DNA of 64,000 nucleotides from Ignavibacteriales bacterium (lineage in GTDB: Bacteria > Bacteroidota > Ignavibacteria > Ignavibacteriales > Melioribacteraceae), in assembly GCA_020635275.1 (NCBI GenBank), contig JACKAA010000006.1, positions 62,001 through 126,000 of the forward strand, written 5' to 3'. The position numbers and the translations under genes were made by a program. Under the pieces are notes generated by a model. The model was not told where the DNA came from. It worked only from the letters and a program-made list of their open reading frames with translations, and ran no database searches. The first letter of the stretch is position 1. Every line of letters begins with the position of its first letter. Shown one piece after another: positions 54,548 to 63,443 of the stretch.

Positions 54548-54586
54548 TTAGACAAACGATTGTCTAACTTTATATCAATATTTTTG
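54548..54586 (+). promoter_or_regulatory. Candidate promoter with overlapping 20-bp palindrome
   Basis: TTAGACAA-ACGA-TTGTCTAA (54548-54567) is a perfect 8-bp-arm inverted repeat with a four-base spacer, the size of a typical dimeric-repressor operator. Its right arm includes TTG (54560-54562), 16 bases before TATTTTTG (54579-54586), which matches the Bacteroidota -7 consensus TAnnTTTG. The GDPD start codon follows 32 bp downstream. The site is in the 175-bp divergent gap, so it could control both the GDPD/NagAB/GH28 block and the ThuA operon. Confidence 0.5.
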
Positions 54587-54618
54587 AACAATCTGAACAT
54601 CTAATCAAAAAAGAATTT

Positions 54619-55503
54619 ATGTTAAAAAAACATATAATAAAATTCACTATTATCCTAAATATTTTACTGTTCGGATGCAGTAATAAATACATTTTTGACC
54701 ATTCTCAGAATCTTGAGCATACTTTAAAAGAATTTCATAATTCTAATTCTTCGACAATTTTGGTAGCTGCTCATCGCGCTCAACATACAAAATATCCGGA
54801 AAATTCATTAGCTGCGATTCAACATTCAATAGAAAATAATATTGATATTATAGAAATAGATGTTAGAAGAACTAAGGATGGAAAATTAGTTTTATTACAT
54901 GATAGTAAAATTGATCGGACAACAAATGGAAAAGGTGAAATTGAAAAATTAACATTTGATGAAACGCAGAAATTTAATCTTATAAATTCAGATTCATCAG
55001 ATTTAGTTCAAAAAATACCACTTTTAAAAGAGGTCTTAGAAATTGCCAAAGATAAAATTATGATTGATATCGATATAAAAGGTGCACCGGTAAAAAAACT
55101 TTATGAAACTGCTTTAAAGACAAATACTTTGGCTCAAATTATTTTTTTTGATAGTGAGTTTGAAGTTTTAGATAGTCTACTAATTTTGGATTCAACAATT
55201 AATGTAATGCCAAGAGCTCATTCAAAGGATGAGGTCGAAATGATAATTAATAAATATCATCCTAAAGTAATTCATGTTGATCCAAGCTTTTACAACAAAG
55301 AAATAGAAAACTTAATCAAAAATAATAATTCTAGAATATGGATTAATGCTCTGGGTGAACCCGATAATCAAGCTGCTGAAAATAATTTTGATGGATATAA
55401 TAAATTAAAAAATAGTGGAGCAAATATTTTTCAGACAGACTTACCGGTTTTGTTAAAAAAATATTTACATAAAAATGAAAATGTTACTATTAGATTACAT
55501 TAA
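54619..55503 (+). CDS. Glycerophosphodiester phosphodiesterase lipoprotein (GDPD 2)
   Basis: 294 aa lipoprotein (LFGC near residue 20). Motifs: AAHRAQHTKYPENSLAAI, IIEIDVRRTKDGK and LLHDSKIDRTTNGKG. The His-Arg, Glu/Asp and His residues of GDPD catalysis are intact, though HRAQ replaces the usual HRG. The TIM-barrel end is marked by IFQTDLPVLLKKYL. It is only distantly similar to the other two GDPDs of the window, pointing to different substrates rather than simple duplication. It opens the second plus-strand block, just 17 bp before propeller-toroid protein D. A palindrome-containing promoter candidate lies upstream. Confidence 0.92.
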   Translation: MLKKHIIKFTIILNILLFGCSNKYIFDHSQNLEHTLKEFHNSNSSTILVAAHRAQHTKYPENSLAAIQHSIENNIDIIEIDVRRTKDGKLVLLHDSKIDRTTNGKGEIEKLTFDETQKFNLINSDSSDLVQKIPLLKEVLEIAKDKIMIDIDIKGAPVKKLYETALKTNTLAQIIFFDSEFEVLDSLLILDSTINVMPRAHSKDEVEMIINKYHPKVIHVDPSFYNKEIENLIKNNNSRIWINALGEPDNQAAENNFDGYNKLKNSGANIFQTDLPVLLKKYLHKNENVTIRLH

Positions 55504-55520
55504 AATAAGAAGGCAAATAA

Positions 55521-57698
55521 ATGAAAATTCTTAAAATTATTTCAACACTTTTACTTTTGGCAAATTTTGTGGTTGGTCAACAATATATTGATAAACCGTT
55601 CTTACAAGATTTTTCAGAAAAATATGATTTAAATACAGAATTAATCACAACCAAGTTATTTAAAGTTAGAAGTGATAGAAATGGTGTGATAAATATTTTA
55701 TCAGAAAATGGAATTTTACATCCGTATGAAAAAGAATTATCTAAAGATTTAAGATACAGACCATTGCTGGATGTAAAAATCATTTCTTTAAAAACTGTAC
55801 AAAATCAATTTGTTTATTTAACTGATAAAGCTGTTTTTAGTTATGCATGGGCAGGTAAAAAATATATTGAGCATGATGTTGAAAATCCTATTGATTTTGC
55901 AATTGTAGATAATTTTAATGTTTTAATTGGAGCAGAAAATAAATTAGTTTTATTCCAAGATGGAAAAAAATCATGGGAAAAGGAAATTCCGAATTTCACT
56001 CCAATTGATTTAATATTTGATGAAGATGGAAAAAGATTTTATGTGCTTTCCGATGAATCAATTTACATGCTTCAATGTCCTGATAAAAAATTATTTAAGA
56101 TTTATTCAGGAAAAAATTTAACTGCAATTGAACTTCTTAAAGATGAAATTATTGTTGGTACTTCAGATGGAGTATTTAAATTAGATAACGCTGATTTCAA
56201 ACCTTCAATAATAAATAAAAAATTACCTAACACAGAAATTACAAGCATTAAAAATATTGATGGTAAGTTATGGTTTGGATCAAAAAGGGGAGCTTTTACT
56301 TTGCGTGATGATGGTAAATATGATTATTATGCTTCTAAACGGTGGCTGGTAGATGATGAAGTTGTCGATATTTCTAAAGGTCCGGAAAATTGTATTTTAG
56401 TATTAACAATAACTGGTTTAAGTAAAATTAATTTTGTTGAAATGACCTTAGCGGATAAAGCAGAATATTTTCAGAAAATTCAAAGACTAAGACATATAAG
56501 ATATGGTTTTAGTTCAGAAACTTATTTAAAAGTTCCCGGAGATTTATCAACTGCTGTTTTACATGATACTGATAATGATGGACTTTGGACTTCAATGTAT
56601 TTAGCCGGTGAACTTTTTAGATATGCAGTTACAAAATCAGAAGATGCAAAACAAAATGCTTATGAAGCATTTGAAGCTATGGAAAGGTTAACTGAGATAA
56701 GCGGAATTCATGGTTTCCCCGCAAGGACTTATGAAATAGATTCTTATCAATCAAGTGATACTGATCCCAATATGAAAGAGGAAGATAAAATATGGCAATT
56801 AGCTAAAGATAACAGATGGCGATGGAAATCAACAACCAGCAGTGATGAATCATGCGGACACTTTTTTGTTTATGCATTATTTGCTGAATTAGCACCAGAT
56901 AAGGAATGGAGAGACAGAGCAATTCATCAGTTAAAAATTGAGATGGATCATATAATTGAAAATGATTGGTATTTAAAAACTTGGAATGGTGAAATTACCC
57001 AATGGGGTAGATGGAATCCGGATTATGTAAATAAATTTTCTATTCATACAGGAGATAGAAGATTAAATTCTTCATTGATATTAGCATTTTTGCAAGCCAC
57101 TTATCATTTTACCGGAGATGAAATCTACAAAGAGAAAGCTTTTGAATTAATGAATGAATATGGATATGATGATAATGCCGCTTTACCTGCAACTGTTATT
57201 GGTTTTGTTGAAGGTGAAAACTTAAGTGATTCTTGGAATCATTCAGATGATGAAATGTATTTTATAACTATTCCTAATTTAGTTAACTATGCATTTAATC
57301 CTGAGCTAAAGCAGAAATATTTTGATGCTGCTGAAAGTCATTGGGAAATTGAGAGAAATGAAAAAAATCCTTTATGGAATTATATGTATGCGTTAATCGG
57401 AGGAAAAAATATTGATTCTGAAGAATCAGCTTGGTGGTTAAGAGAGTATCCATTGGATTTAATCACTTGGAGAGTTGAAAATAATCACAGAAACGATCTT
57501 GAAAAATTAGAGCCAAATTTTAGAGAGCAAGAGTTCACCGAAGTATTGCCGCAAGATGAGCGTCCGCTTCACTTACATAATGGTGCGTACAGAAATAATG
57601 GTGGAAGTGGAGGCAGAAATGAATTACCGCCTTACGTTTATTTATTGCCATATTGGGCGGGCAGATATGTTGAAGCAATTAGTGCACCTCAAAAATAA
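55521..57698 (+). CDS. Propeller-toroid protein D
   Basis: 725 aa with a signal peptide (about 1-19, LLLANFVVGQ). The propeller half (about 40-305) is more degenerate, with blades such as EIIVGTSDGVFKLDN and LWFGSKRGAFTLRDD. The linker MTLADKAEYF...RHIRYGF and the toroid follow: DNDGLWTSMY, TSSDESCGH (S440, S441, D442, E443, G446, H447), WNPDYVN, PLDLITWRVENNHRND and YWAGRYVEAI. The last motif has V in place of H. It sits between GDPD 2 and the DUF3748 lipoprotein, like copy C, which also adjoins a GDPD. A ribosome-binding site AGAAGG precedes the ATG. Enzymatic activity is unknown. Confidence 0.78.
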   Translation: MKILKIISTLLLLANFVVGQQYIDKPFLQDFSEKYDLNTELITTKLFKVRSDRNGVINILSENGILHPYEKELSKDLRYRPLLDVKIISLKTVQNQFVYLTDKAVFSYAWAGKKYIEHDVENPIDFAIVDNFNVLIGAENKLVLFQDGKKSWEKEIPNFTPIDLIFDEDGKRFYVLSDESIYMLQCPDKKLFKIYSGKNLTAIELLKDEIIVGTSDGVFKLDNADFKPSIINKKLPNTEITSIKNIDGKLWFGSKRGAFTLRDDGKYDYYASKRWLVDDEVVDISKGPENCILVLTITGLSKINFVEMTLADKAEYFQKIQRLRHIRYGFSSETYLKVPGDLSTAVLHDTDNDGLWTSMYLAGELFRYAVTKSEDAKQNAYEAFEAMERLTEISGIHGFPARTYEIDSYQSSDTDPNMKEEDKIWQLAKDNRWRWKSTTSSDESCGHFFVYALFAELAPDKEWRDRAIHQLKIEMDHIIENDWYLKTWNGEITQWGRWNPDYVNKFSIHTGDRRLNSSLILAFLQATYHFTGDEIYKEKAFELMNEYGYDDNAALPATVIGFVEGENLSDSWNHSDDEMYFITIPNLVNYAFNPELKQKYFDAAESHWEIERNEKNPLWNYMYALIGGKNIDSEESAWWLREYPLDLITWRVENNHRNDLEKLEPNFREQEFTEVLPQDERPLHLHNGAYRNNGGSGGRNELPPYVYLLPYWAGRYVEAISAPQK

Positions 57699-57713
57699 AA
57701 ATGGTGATAAAAA

Positions 57714-59075
57714 ATGAAGGGGAAAATATTTTATTGGCCGGTTATAATTATTTTTTTCTTGGGTTGTGGAGAAATGAAAAAATCAGATGAAATAATTTAC
57801 ATTGAAATGCCGGAAAAACAATTAACATTTAGTACAAAAAATCATGCTTTAGATAATAATGATAATTTTTCACCTGATGGAAAATTTTTATGTTATGATA
57901 CACGAGCGACTGTATATAATGAAAATTTAGCTAATTGTAAATCAATAGAAAAAGTTGAAATTGCAACCGGAACAGAGACAGTTTTATGGGAACCGCCTAA
58001 TATTACCGGAGAAAATGCTGCTCCTGGTGTAGCAGCAGCTTCTTTTCACCCAAAAGAAAATAAAGTTATTTTTATTCATGGACCATTTTTAGATGAAGTT
58101 GAAGAAAGAGGATATTATGATATCAGAAATAGAAATGGAATTGAAATTGATAGTGAAGGAAACGGAAAAATAACCAAAGTCGATTTACGTGATGTAAAAA
58201 ATGCTTCAACTATTCACGGTGCACATCGTGGTGGAACTCACAGACATGAATATACAAGAAATGGTAACCGAATTGGTTTTACCTATGATGATTTTATTTT
58301 GCAGAATTACGATAGAACAATTGGTTATATGGAAAAAAATAGAAAGGGGCCAAAAGGTCATTCTCATTTCTTTTCATTAATTCTTAAACCTGCTGAAAAA
58401 GAAAAATCAAAACCTGGAGAAATTGAAAAAGCGTTTGGAGATTCATGGATTGATTCATATGGAACTATGCGAGCATTCATTGGGAAAGTAAGATCAGAAA
58501 ATGGAATTGACTATAAGTATGATCTCTTTGTTGCAGATATTCCCAGTGAAGTAAATATTACAACGTCTTTCAGTGGCAATCAAGATGAATATCCAACTCC
58601 TCCAAAAGGAATTAATATTAGAAGATTAACTTACGGTATGGAAGTAACCGGAATAGTTAGAGGATCATATAATGGTGAAATGATTGCATTTGCTGCCAAA
58701 GATGAAAATGGAATAAATCAGCTTTTTATAATTGGTGCTGAAGGTCCGCAAAAAGAACCAATAAAAGTTACAAATTTAGAAAATGATGTTGAATACATTA
58801 GATGGCATTCAAGTGATCACTGGATTATTTATGTAAGTGGAGGCAATATTTTTGCATCAAGTATAAATCCAACAATTTTTGGTAAAACAGTACAATTTAC
58901 AAATGATGAAAAGAAAAGAACTCAGCTTGTCGTATCCCAAGATGGCAACACTTTTGCATATAATATAAAAACCGAAACAAGAGATATTGAAACAAAGTTA
59001 GTAAAAGATGCTGCTGGTAATGACTTTATGCAAATATTTATTATGAATGTTGATTGGAGTAAAATAATTTTATAA
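57714..59075 (+). CDS. DUF3748 (YidR-like) beta-propeller lipoprotein
   Basis: 453 aa lipoprotein (FFLGC near residue 17). Similarity to E. coli YidR/DUF3748 is seen in DNFSPDGKFLCYDTR, VIFIHGP, HRGGTHRHEYTRNGNRIGFTYDD and IRRLTYG. This fold is a TolB/oligogalacturonate-lyase-like propeller. Oligogalacturonate lyases use four metal-binding residues in a similar frame, and the HRGGTHRHEY segment is a candidate metal site here, so a lyase-type activity is possible. It lies 15 bp after propeller-toroid protein D and 29 bp before NagA. No experimentally proven function is known to me for the family. Confidence 0.78.
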   Translation: MKGKIFYWPVIIIFFLGCGEMKKSDEIIYIEMPEKQLTFSTKNHALDNNDNFSPDGKFLCYDTRATVYNENLANCKSIEKVEIATGTETVLWEPPNITGENAAPGVAAASFHPKENKVIFIHGPFLDEVEERGYYDIRNRNGIEIDSEGNGKITKVDLRDVKNASTIHGAHRGGTHRHEYTRNGNRIGFTYDDFILQNYDRTIGYMEKNRKGPKGHSHFFSLILKPAEKEKSKPGEIEKAFGDSWIDSYGTMRAFIGKVRSENGIDYKYDLFVADIPSEVNITTSFSGNQDEYPTPPKGINIRRLTYGMEVTGIVRGSYNGEMIAFAAKDENGINQLFIIGAEGPQKEPIKVTNLENDVEYIRWHSSDHWIIYVSGGNIFASSINPTIFGKTVQFTNDEKKRTQLVVSQDGNTFAYNIKTETRDIETKLVKDAAGNDFMQIFIMNVDWSKIIL

Positions 59076-59104
59076 TTATTTCTAATAATCTTAGTAAAGA
59101 TTTA

Positions 59105-60277
59105 ATGAATAAATTTAAAACAACTCAAACAGCATTTGAGCTTGAGGGATTATTTTATAAAAATGATTCTCCTGTAAAAGTTCATATAAAAGATGAAATA
59201 ATTACAAAAATTCAATTTCTCAAGAAAAAGCCTGCAAATGACAATCTGTATATTGCACCAGGATTATTAGATTTACAAGTAAATGGATATAAAGGAACAG
59301 ATTTTGGAAATCATAATCTCTCAATAAATGAAATTGAACGTTCAGTTAAGAATTTATGGAAAACGGGAGTAACCACTTTTTTACCAACCGTAATTACAAA
59401 TAAGAAAGAATATATAGTAAAAAGTTTAAGTGTTTTAGCAGAATCATTAAATAATCCATTTGTAAAAAAATCAATACCAGGCTTTCATTTAGAGGGACCA
59501 TTCATTTCTCCGCAAAAGGGATATAGAGGAGCACATTTAAAAAAATATATTAAACTGCCTAGCTGGAAAGAGTTTTTAGAATATCAAAATGCAGCTAAAG
59601 GTAACATCAATTTAATTACTCTTTCACCTGAGTTAAAAGGCGTAGTTCCTTTTATTAGAAAAGTAGTCAATACTGGAGTTAAAGTATCTATTGCACATCA
59701 TAACGCAACTTCTAAACAAATACATAATGCTGTAAAAGCCGGTGCCAAATTATCTACTCATTTAGGTAATGGATGTGCAAATGTAATTCATAGGCATAAT
59801 AATCCTTATTGGCCTCAATTAGCAAATGATGAATTATCTATTAGTGTTATTGCTGATAATTATCATTTAACTGATGATGAAATTAAAACTTTTTATAAAG
59901 TGAAAGGAAATGATAAATCTATTTTAATTTCTGATATGTTGGATCTAGCCGGAATGGAACCTGGAATTTATTTAAGAGGGGAAAGAAAAATTAAATTAGA
60001 GCGCGGAGGTATTAGATTTCCCGAAGAAAACGTTTTAGCTGGTGCAGTTGCAACATTGTCAGAAGGAGTTGCAAATATAATGAACATTACTAATTGTTCA
60101 TTGAATGAAGCGATTAATATGGCAAGTAAAAATCCAGCTAATTTGTTGGAATTATATTCAGTAGGTGAAATTGAAGTTGGTAAAAGAGCTGACTTAATAA
60201 TGTTTAAAATTGAAAAAAGTAAAATAAAAATTCACAAAACCTATTTAGCCGGTCAATTAGTATTCTTGAAAAAATAA
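59105..60277 (+). CDS. nagA: N-acetylglucosamine-6-phosphate deacetylase-like amidohydrolase
   Basis: 390 aa, cytoplasmic. The amidohydrolase motifs of NagA are present: APGLLDLQVNGY, PGFHLEGPF (metal-ligand Glu), VSIAHHNA, THLGNGC and LISDMLDLAG (catalytic Asp). NagA removes acetate from GlcNAc-6-phosphate. The THLFNAM segment of classical NagA is replaced by THLGNGCANVIHRHNNPYWPQ, so this is a separate subfamily whose acyl-sugar substrate may differ. It lies 10 bp upstream of nagB, which supports an amino-sugar route. Its product would be glucosamine-6-phosphate or a related hexosamine phosphate. Confidence 0.85.
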   Translation: MNKFKTTQTAFELEGLFYKNDSPVKVHIKDEIITKIQFLKKKPANDNLYIAPGLLDLQVNGYKGTDFGNHNLSINEIERSVKNLWKTGVTTFLPTVITNKKEYIVKSLSVLAESLNNPFVKKSIPGFHLEGPFISPQKGYRGAHLKKYIKLPSWKEFLEYQNAAKGNINLITLSPELKGVVPFIRKVVNTGVKVSIAHHNATSKQIHNAVKAGAKLSTHLGNGCANVIHRHNNPYWPQLANDELSISVIADNYHLTDDEIKTFYKVKGNDKSILISDMLDLAGMEPGIYLRGERKIKLERGGIRFPEENVLAGAVATLSEGVANIMNITNCSLNEAINMASKNPANLLELYSVGEIEVGKRADLIMFKIEKSKIKIHKTYLAGQLVFLKK

Positions 60278-60287
60278 CTTAAACTTT

Positions 60288-61022
60288 ATGAACATAATAA
60301 TATCTGATACAAAAAAAGAATTAGGCAAAAAAGCCGCACAATTAGGTGCGGAAAAAATTAAAGATACAATTGATAAAAAAGGTGAAGCAAATATTATTGT
60401 TGCAACAGGGGCATCACAATTTGAAATGTTGGAAGAATTAATTAAAGCAGATCTTGAATGGGAAAAAGTTACTGGATTTCATTTAGATGAATACATTGGA
60501 TTAAGTGAATCACATCCTGCATCTTTTAGAAAATATTTAAGAGAGAGATTTGTTGAAAAAGTAAACCTAAGTGAATTTAATTATGTAAATGGTGAAGTTG
60601 ATCCCCAACAAGAATGCAATAGATTAAATAATATTATTTCACAAAAAAATATTGATGTTGCATTTATTGGAATTGGTGAAAATGCACATATTGCCTTTAA
60701 TGATCCTCCAGCTGATTTTAAAACAACTGAACCTTACATTGTTGTTAATTTAGACGAAGATTGCAGAAAGCAGCAGCTTGGAGAAGGATGGTTTAGCAGT
60801 TTTGAAGATGTTCCTAAAAAAGCAATAAGCATGTCAATAAATCAAATATTAAAATCCGAACTAATTATTTGTTGTGTTCCAGATTCAAGAAAAGCAGATG
60901 CTGTTAGAAGAACTATTGAAAAAGAGATTTCTCCAAATATTCCTTCAACAATTTTGAATAATCATAATAATGTTTATCTATTTCTGGATAACAGTTCTGC
61001 CTCAATGTTGAAGGAAGTATAA
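60288..61022 (+). CDS. nagB: Glucosamine-6-phosphate deaminase-like protein
   Basis: 244 aa, cytoplasmic. NagB/6-phosphogluconolactonase-family motifs are clear: VATGASQFEML, GFHLDEYIGLSESHPASF and GIGENAHIAFNDPP. The last corresponds to GIG.DGHIAFNEP of E. coli NagB and carries the catalytic Asp/His neighbourhood. The protein converts glucosamine-6-phosphate to fructose-6-phosphate and ammonia. It is somewhat shorter than E. coli NagB (266 aa), lacking part of the lid/allosteric tail. It is next to nagA (10 bp) and GH28 (20 bp). No GlcNAc kinase or PTS gene is visible in the window. Confidence 0.88.
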   Translation: MNIIISDTKKELGKKAAQLGAEKIKDTIDKKGEANIIVATGASQFEMLEELIKADLEWEKVTGFHLDEYIGLSESHPASFRKYLRERFVEKVNLSEFNYVNGEVDPQQECNRLNNIISQKNIDVAFIGIGENAHIAFNDPPADFKTTEPYIVVNLDEDCRKQQLGEGWFSSFEDVPKKAISMSINQILKSELIICCVPDSRKADAVRRTIEKEISPNIPSTILNNHNNVYLFLDNSSASMLKEV

Positions 61023-61042
61023 CAAATAAAATTATAAAGCTT

Positions 61043-62593
61043 ATGAAAATAAAATCTATATCTACAATATATTTTATATTGATTATAAGTCTGAGTGCTC
61101 AAAAAAATTATTATAATATTTTAGATTTTGGAGCTTTAGGAGATGGCAAAACAAATTGTACCCAAGCAATTAATGATGCAATAAAATTAGCATCAACAAA
61201 AGGCGGTGGAACTATTTATTTTCCTGCCGGAGAATATTTATCATTTACAATTCACTTAAAGAATAAAATTAAATTATATCTCGACCAAGGTGCTGTTTTA
61301 ATTGGTGATAGTGAATCTAATGGCGTTGGTTATGATTTACCTGAAGAAGATGCATGGTATAAAAAATTTCAAGACTTTGGTCACAGCTATTGGAGAAACA
61401 GCCTAATTTATGGGGAAAATCTAAACAATATTGCTATAGAAGGTTTTGGAATGATTTGGGGCAAAGGGCTTCAAACTTATGATAAACCTGAAATCATTGG
61501 TTCTGGTAATAAAGCTATAGCTCTGAAAAATTGTTTTAACGTCACAATTAAGGATATTTCAATTTTGCATGGAGGACACTTTTGTTTATTAGCGACAGGT
61601 GTTGACAATTTAATTATTGATAATGTTAAAGTAGACGCTGATAGAGATGGCTTTGATATTGATTGCTGTAAAAATGTTACAATTTCAAATTGTATTATTA
61701 ATTCACCTACTGATGATGGACTTTGCTTTAAATCATCTTATGCCTTAGGCTATGCGAGAGTAACAGAAAATGTAACAGTTACAAATTGTCAAATCTATGG
61801 CTACGATCACGGAACTTTAATGGATGGAACTTTTAAAAGTGAATTTTTAGATGAAGATCCAAATGCAAATCATTGTATTACCGGCCGACTAAAATTTGGA
61901 ACTGAATCCAATGGAGGATTTAAGAATATTGCTGTTTCAAATTGTGTTTTTGAAAGATCACGAGGAATAGCAATTGAAACTGCAGATGGTGGAACAATTG
62001 AGGATCTTATTTTTGATAACATTACAATGCGAGATATTACAGACACACCTTTCTTTATTAGATTAAATGCAAGAATGCGCGGACCCGAAAATGTACCTGT
62101 AGGAACTTGCAGAAGAATATCAATAAATAACCTCAATGTTTATGATGTTGGCGGCAGACCAAAATCTCCAGAATTAGGCGCCGCAATGATTATGGGAATT
62201 CCTGGTCATTATATTGAAGATTTAGTTCTTAATAACATAAGAATATACTTTAGAGGCGGTGGTTCAAAAGAAGCAATTGCCAAAGATGTTCCTCAGAATA
62301 TTGATATGTATCCAGATCCATATCGATGGCATTCGATGCCAACATATGGAATGTATTTTCGATATGTAAAAGGATTGAAAGTCAGCAATGTGGTGATGAA
62401 ATATTTAAATATTGATGAAAGACCTGCATTCATTTTAGATGATGTTCATGATGCAACTTTTTACAATGTGGATTCTCAAAAAGGAAAAGATGCTCCAGTG
62501 TTCATCATTAAAAATTCTGAACAGATAAAATTTAGAGATGTAAATGGTTTGGAAAATAAAAATCTCGGCAAAGTAGAATTGCATGAATTATAG
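61043..62593 (+). CDS. GH28 polygalacturonase-like protein
   Basis: 516 aa with a signal peptide (about 1-19, IISLSAQ). ILDFGALGDGKTNCTQAIN and GGGTIYFPAGEY are the standard GH28 start. The beta-helix contains DRDGFDIDCCKNVTISNC and SPTDDGLCFKSS (about residues 200-230), giving the carboxylates expected for GH28 catalysis. YDHGTLMDGTF and CRRISINNLNV lie in later coils. GH28 enzymes hydrolyse galacturonic-acid linkages, including rhamnogalacturonan, by inversion. The lone GH28 beside GH78 and GH106 enzymes supports a pectin-like target. The family includes exo-acting forms, and the long loops here suggest an exo-type pocket. Confidence 0.88.
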   Translation: MKIKSISTIYFILIISLSAQKNYYNILDFGALGDGKTNCTQAINDAIKLASTKGGGTIYFPAGEYLSFTIHLKNKIKLYLDQGAVLIGDSESNGVGYDLPEEDAWYKKFQDFGHSYWRNSLIYGENLNNIAIEGFGMIWGKGLQTYDKPEIIGSGNKAIALKNCFNVTIKDISILHGGHFCLLATGVDNLIIDNVKVDADRDGFDIDCCKNVTISNCIINSPTDDGLCFKSSYALGYARVTENVTVTNCQIYGYDHGTLMDGTFKSEFLDEDPNANHCITGRLKFGTESNGGFKNIAVSNCVFERSRGIAIETADGGTIEDLIFDNITMRDITDTPFFIRLNARMRGPENVPVGTCRRISINNLNVYDVGGRPKSPELGAAMIMGIPGHYIEDLVLNNIRIYFRGGGSKEAIAKDVPQNIDMYPDPYRWHSMPTYGMYFRYVKGLKVSNVVMKYLNIDERPAFILDDVHDATFYNVDSQKGKDAPVFIIKNSEQIKFRDVNGLENKNLGKVELHEL

Positions 62594-62598
62594 AAAAA

Positions 62599-63429
62599 AT
62601 GGAAGAAAGTTTGTATAAAAATTTATTAATCATATTATTATTTGCTTCCACATTATTTGCTCAATCTCTTGTTTCAACATTACCTACTAAAGGAATATGT
62701 GCTCATAGAGGGGCTTCAAATACACATCCGGAAAATACACTTTCTGCATTTAAAGAAGCAATTCGTTTAGGTGCCCATATGATTGAATTTGATGTTAGAA
62801 TGACTTCAGACAATAAATTAGTAATTATGCATGATGAATCTGTTGATCGGACAACAAACGGTAAAGGAAAAGTCATTAATCTAACATTAAATGAAATTAA
62901 AAAATTAGATGCCGGAAGTTGGAAATCAGACATATTTAAAGAAGAGAAAGTTCCCACTTTGGAGGAAACTTTAAATATTATGCCCAATAATATTTGGCTC
63001 AATATTCATCTAAAAGGAGATAAAGAGTTAGGTATTGCTGTTGCAAAAGTTGTTGAAACTTTTAATAAAGTTGAGCAGAGCGTTATTGCTTGTGGTTTTG
63101 ATGCTGCTGAAGGAGTTAAAAAGGTAAATCCAAATATTAGAATTTGTAATATGGAACGACAAAATAACAGATCAAATTATGTTGCTAACACAATCAGCGG
63201 TAATTTCAGTTTCATACAATTACTTAAAAATAGAGATGATTCTAATTTAAAAAGTGATGTAGAAAAATTAAGCAAGAATAACATAATTATTAACTATTAC
63301 TATTCTGATAATTTGAAAGAAATTAAGGAGCTTTTTGATATTGGTATAAATTTCATTCTAACAAATAATGTAGGTGAAATACTTAAAAATATTGAAGAAC
63401 TTGATCTTACTAGTGTGAATCACAACTAA
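62599..63429 (+). CDS. Glycerophosphodiester phosphodiesterase (GDPD 3)
   Basis: 276 aa. A hydrophobic leader (about 8-21, LLIILLFASTLFAQ) indicates Sec export. Catalytic motifs: CAHRGASNTHPENTLSAF, MIEFDVRMTSDNK and IMHDESVDRTTNGKG, with ILTNNVGEIL at the end. It resembles GDPD 1 in the HRGA/G motif more than GDPD 2. It starts only 5 bp after GH28 and precedes an esterase by 14 bp, so it is part of the glycan operon rather than a lipid locus. Probable role is release of glycerol-3-phosphate from an external diester. Confidence 0.92.
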   Translation: MEESLYKNLLIILLFASTLFAQSLVSTLPTKGICAHRGASNTHPENTLSAFKEAIRLGAHMIEFDVRMTSDNKLVIMHDESVDRTTNGKGKVINLTLNEIKKLDAGSWKSDIFKEEKVPTLEETLNIMPNNIWLNIHLKGDKELGIAVAKVVETFNKVEQSVIACGFDAAEGVKKVNPNIRICNMERQNNRSNYVANTISGNFSFIQLLKNRDDSNLKSDVEKLSKNNIIINYYYSDNLKEIKELFDIGINFILTNNVGEILKNIEELDLTSVNHN

Positions 63430-63443
63430 AATAAAATAGTAAA

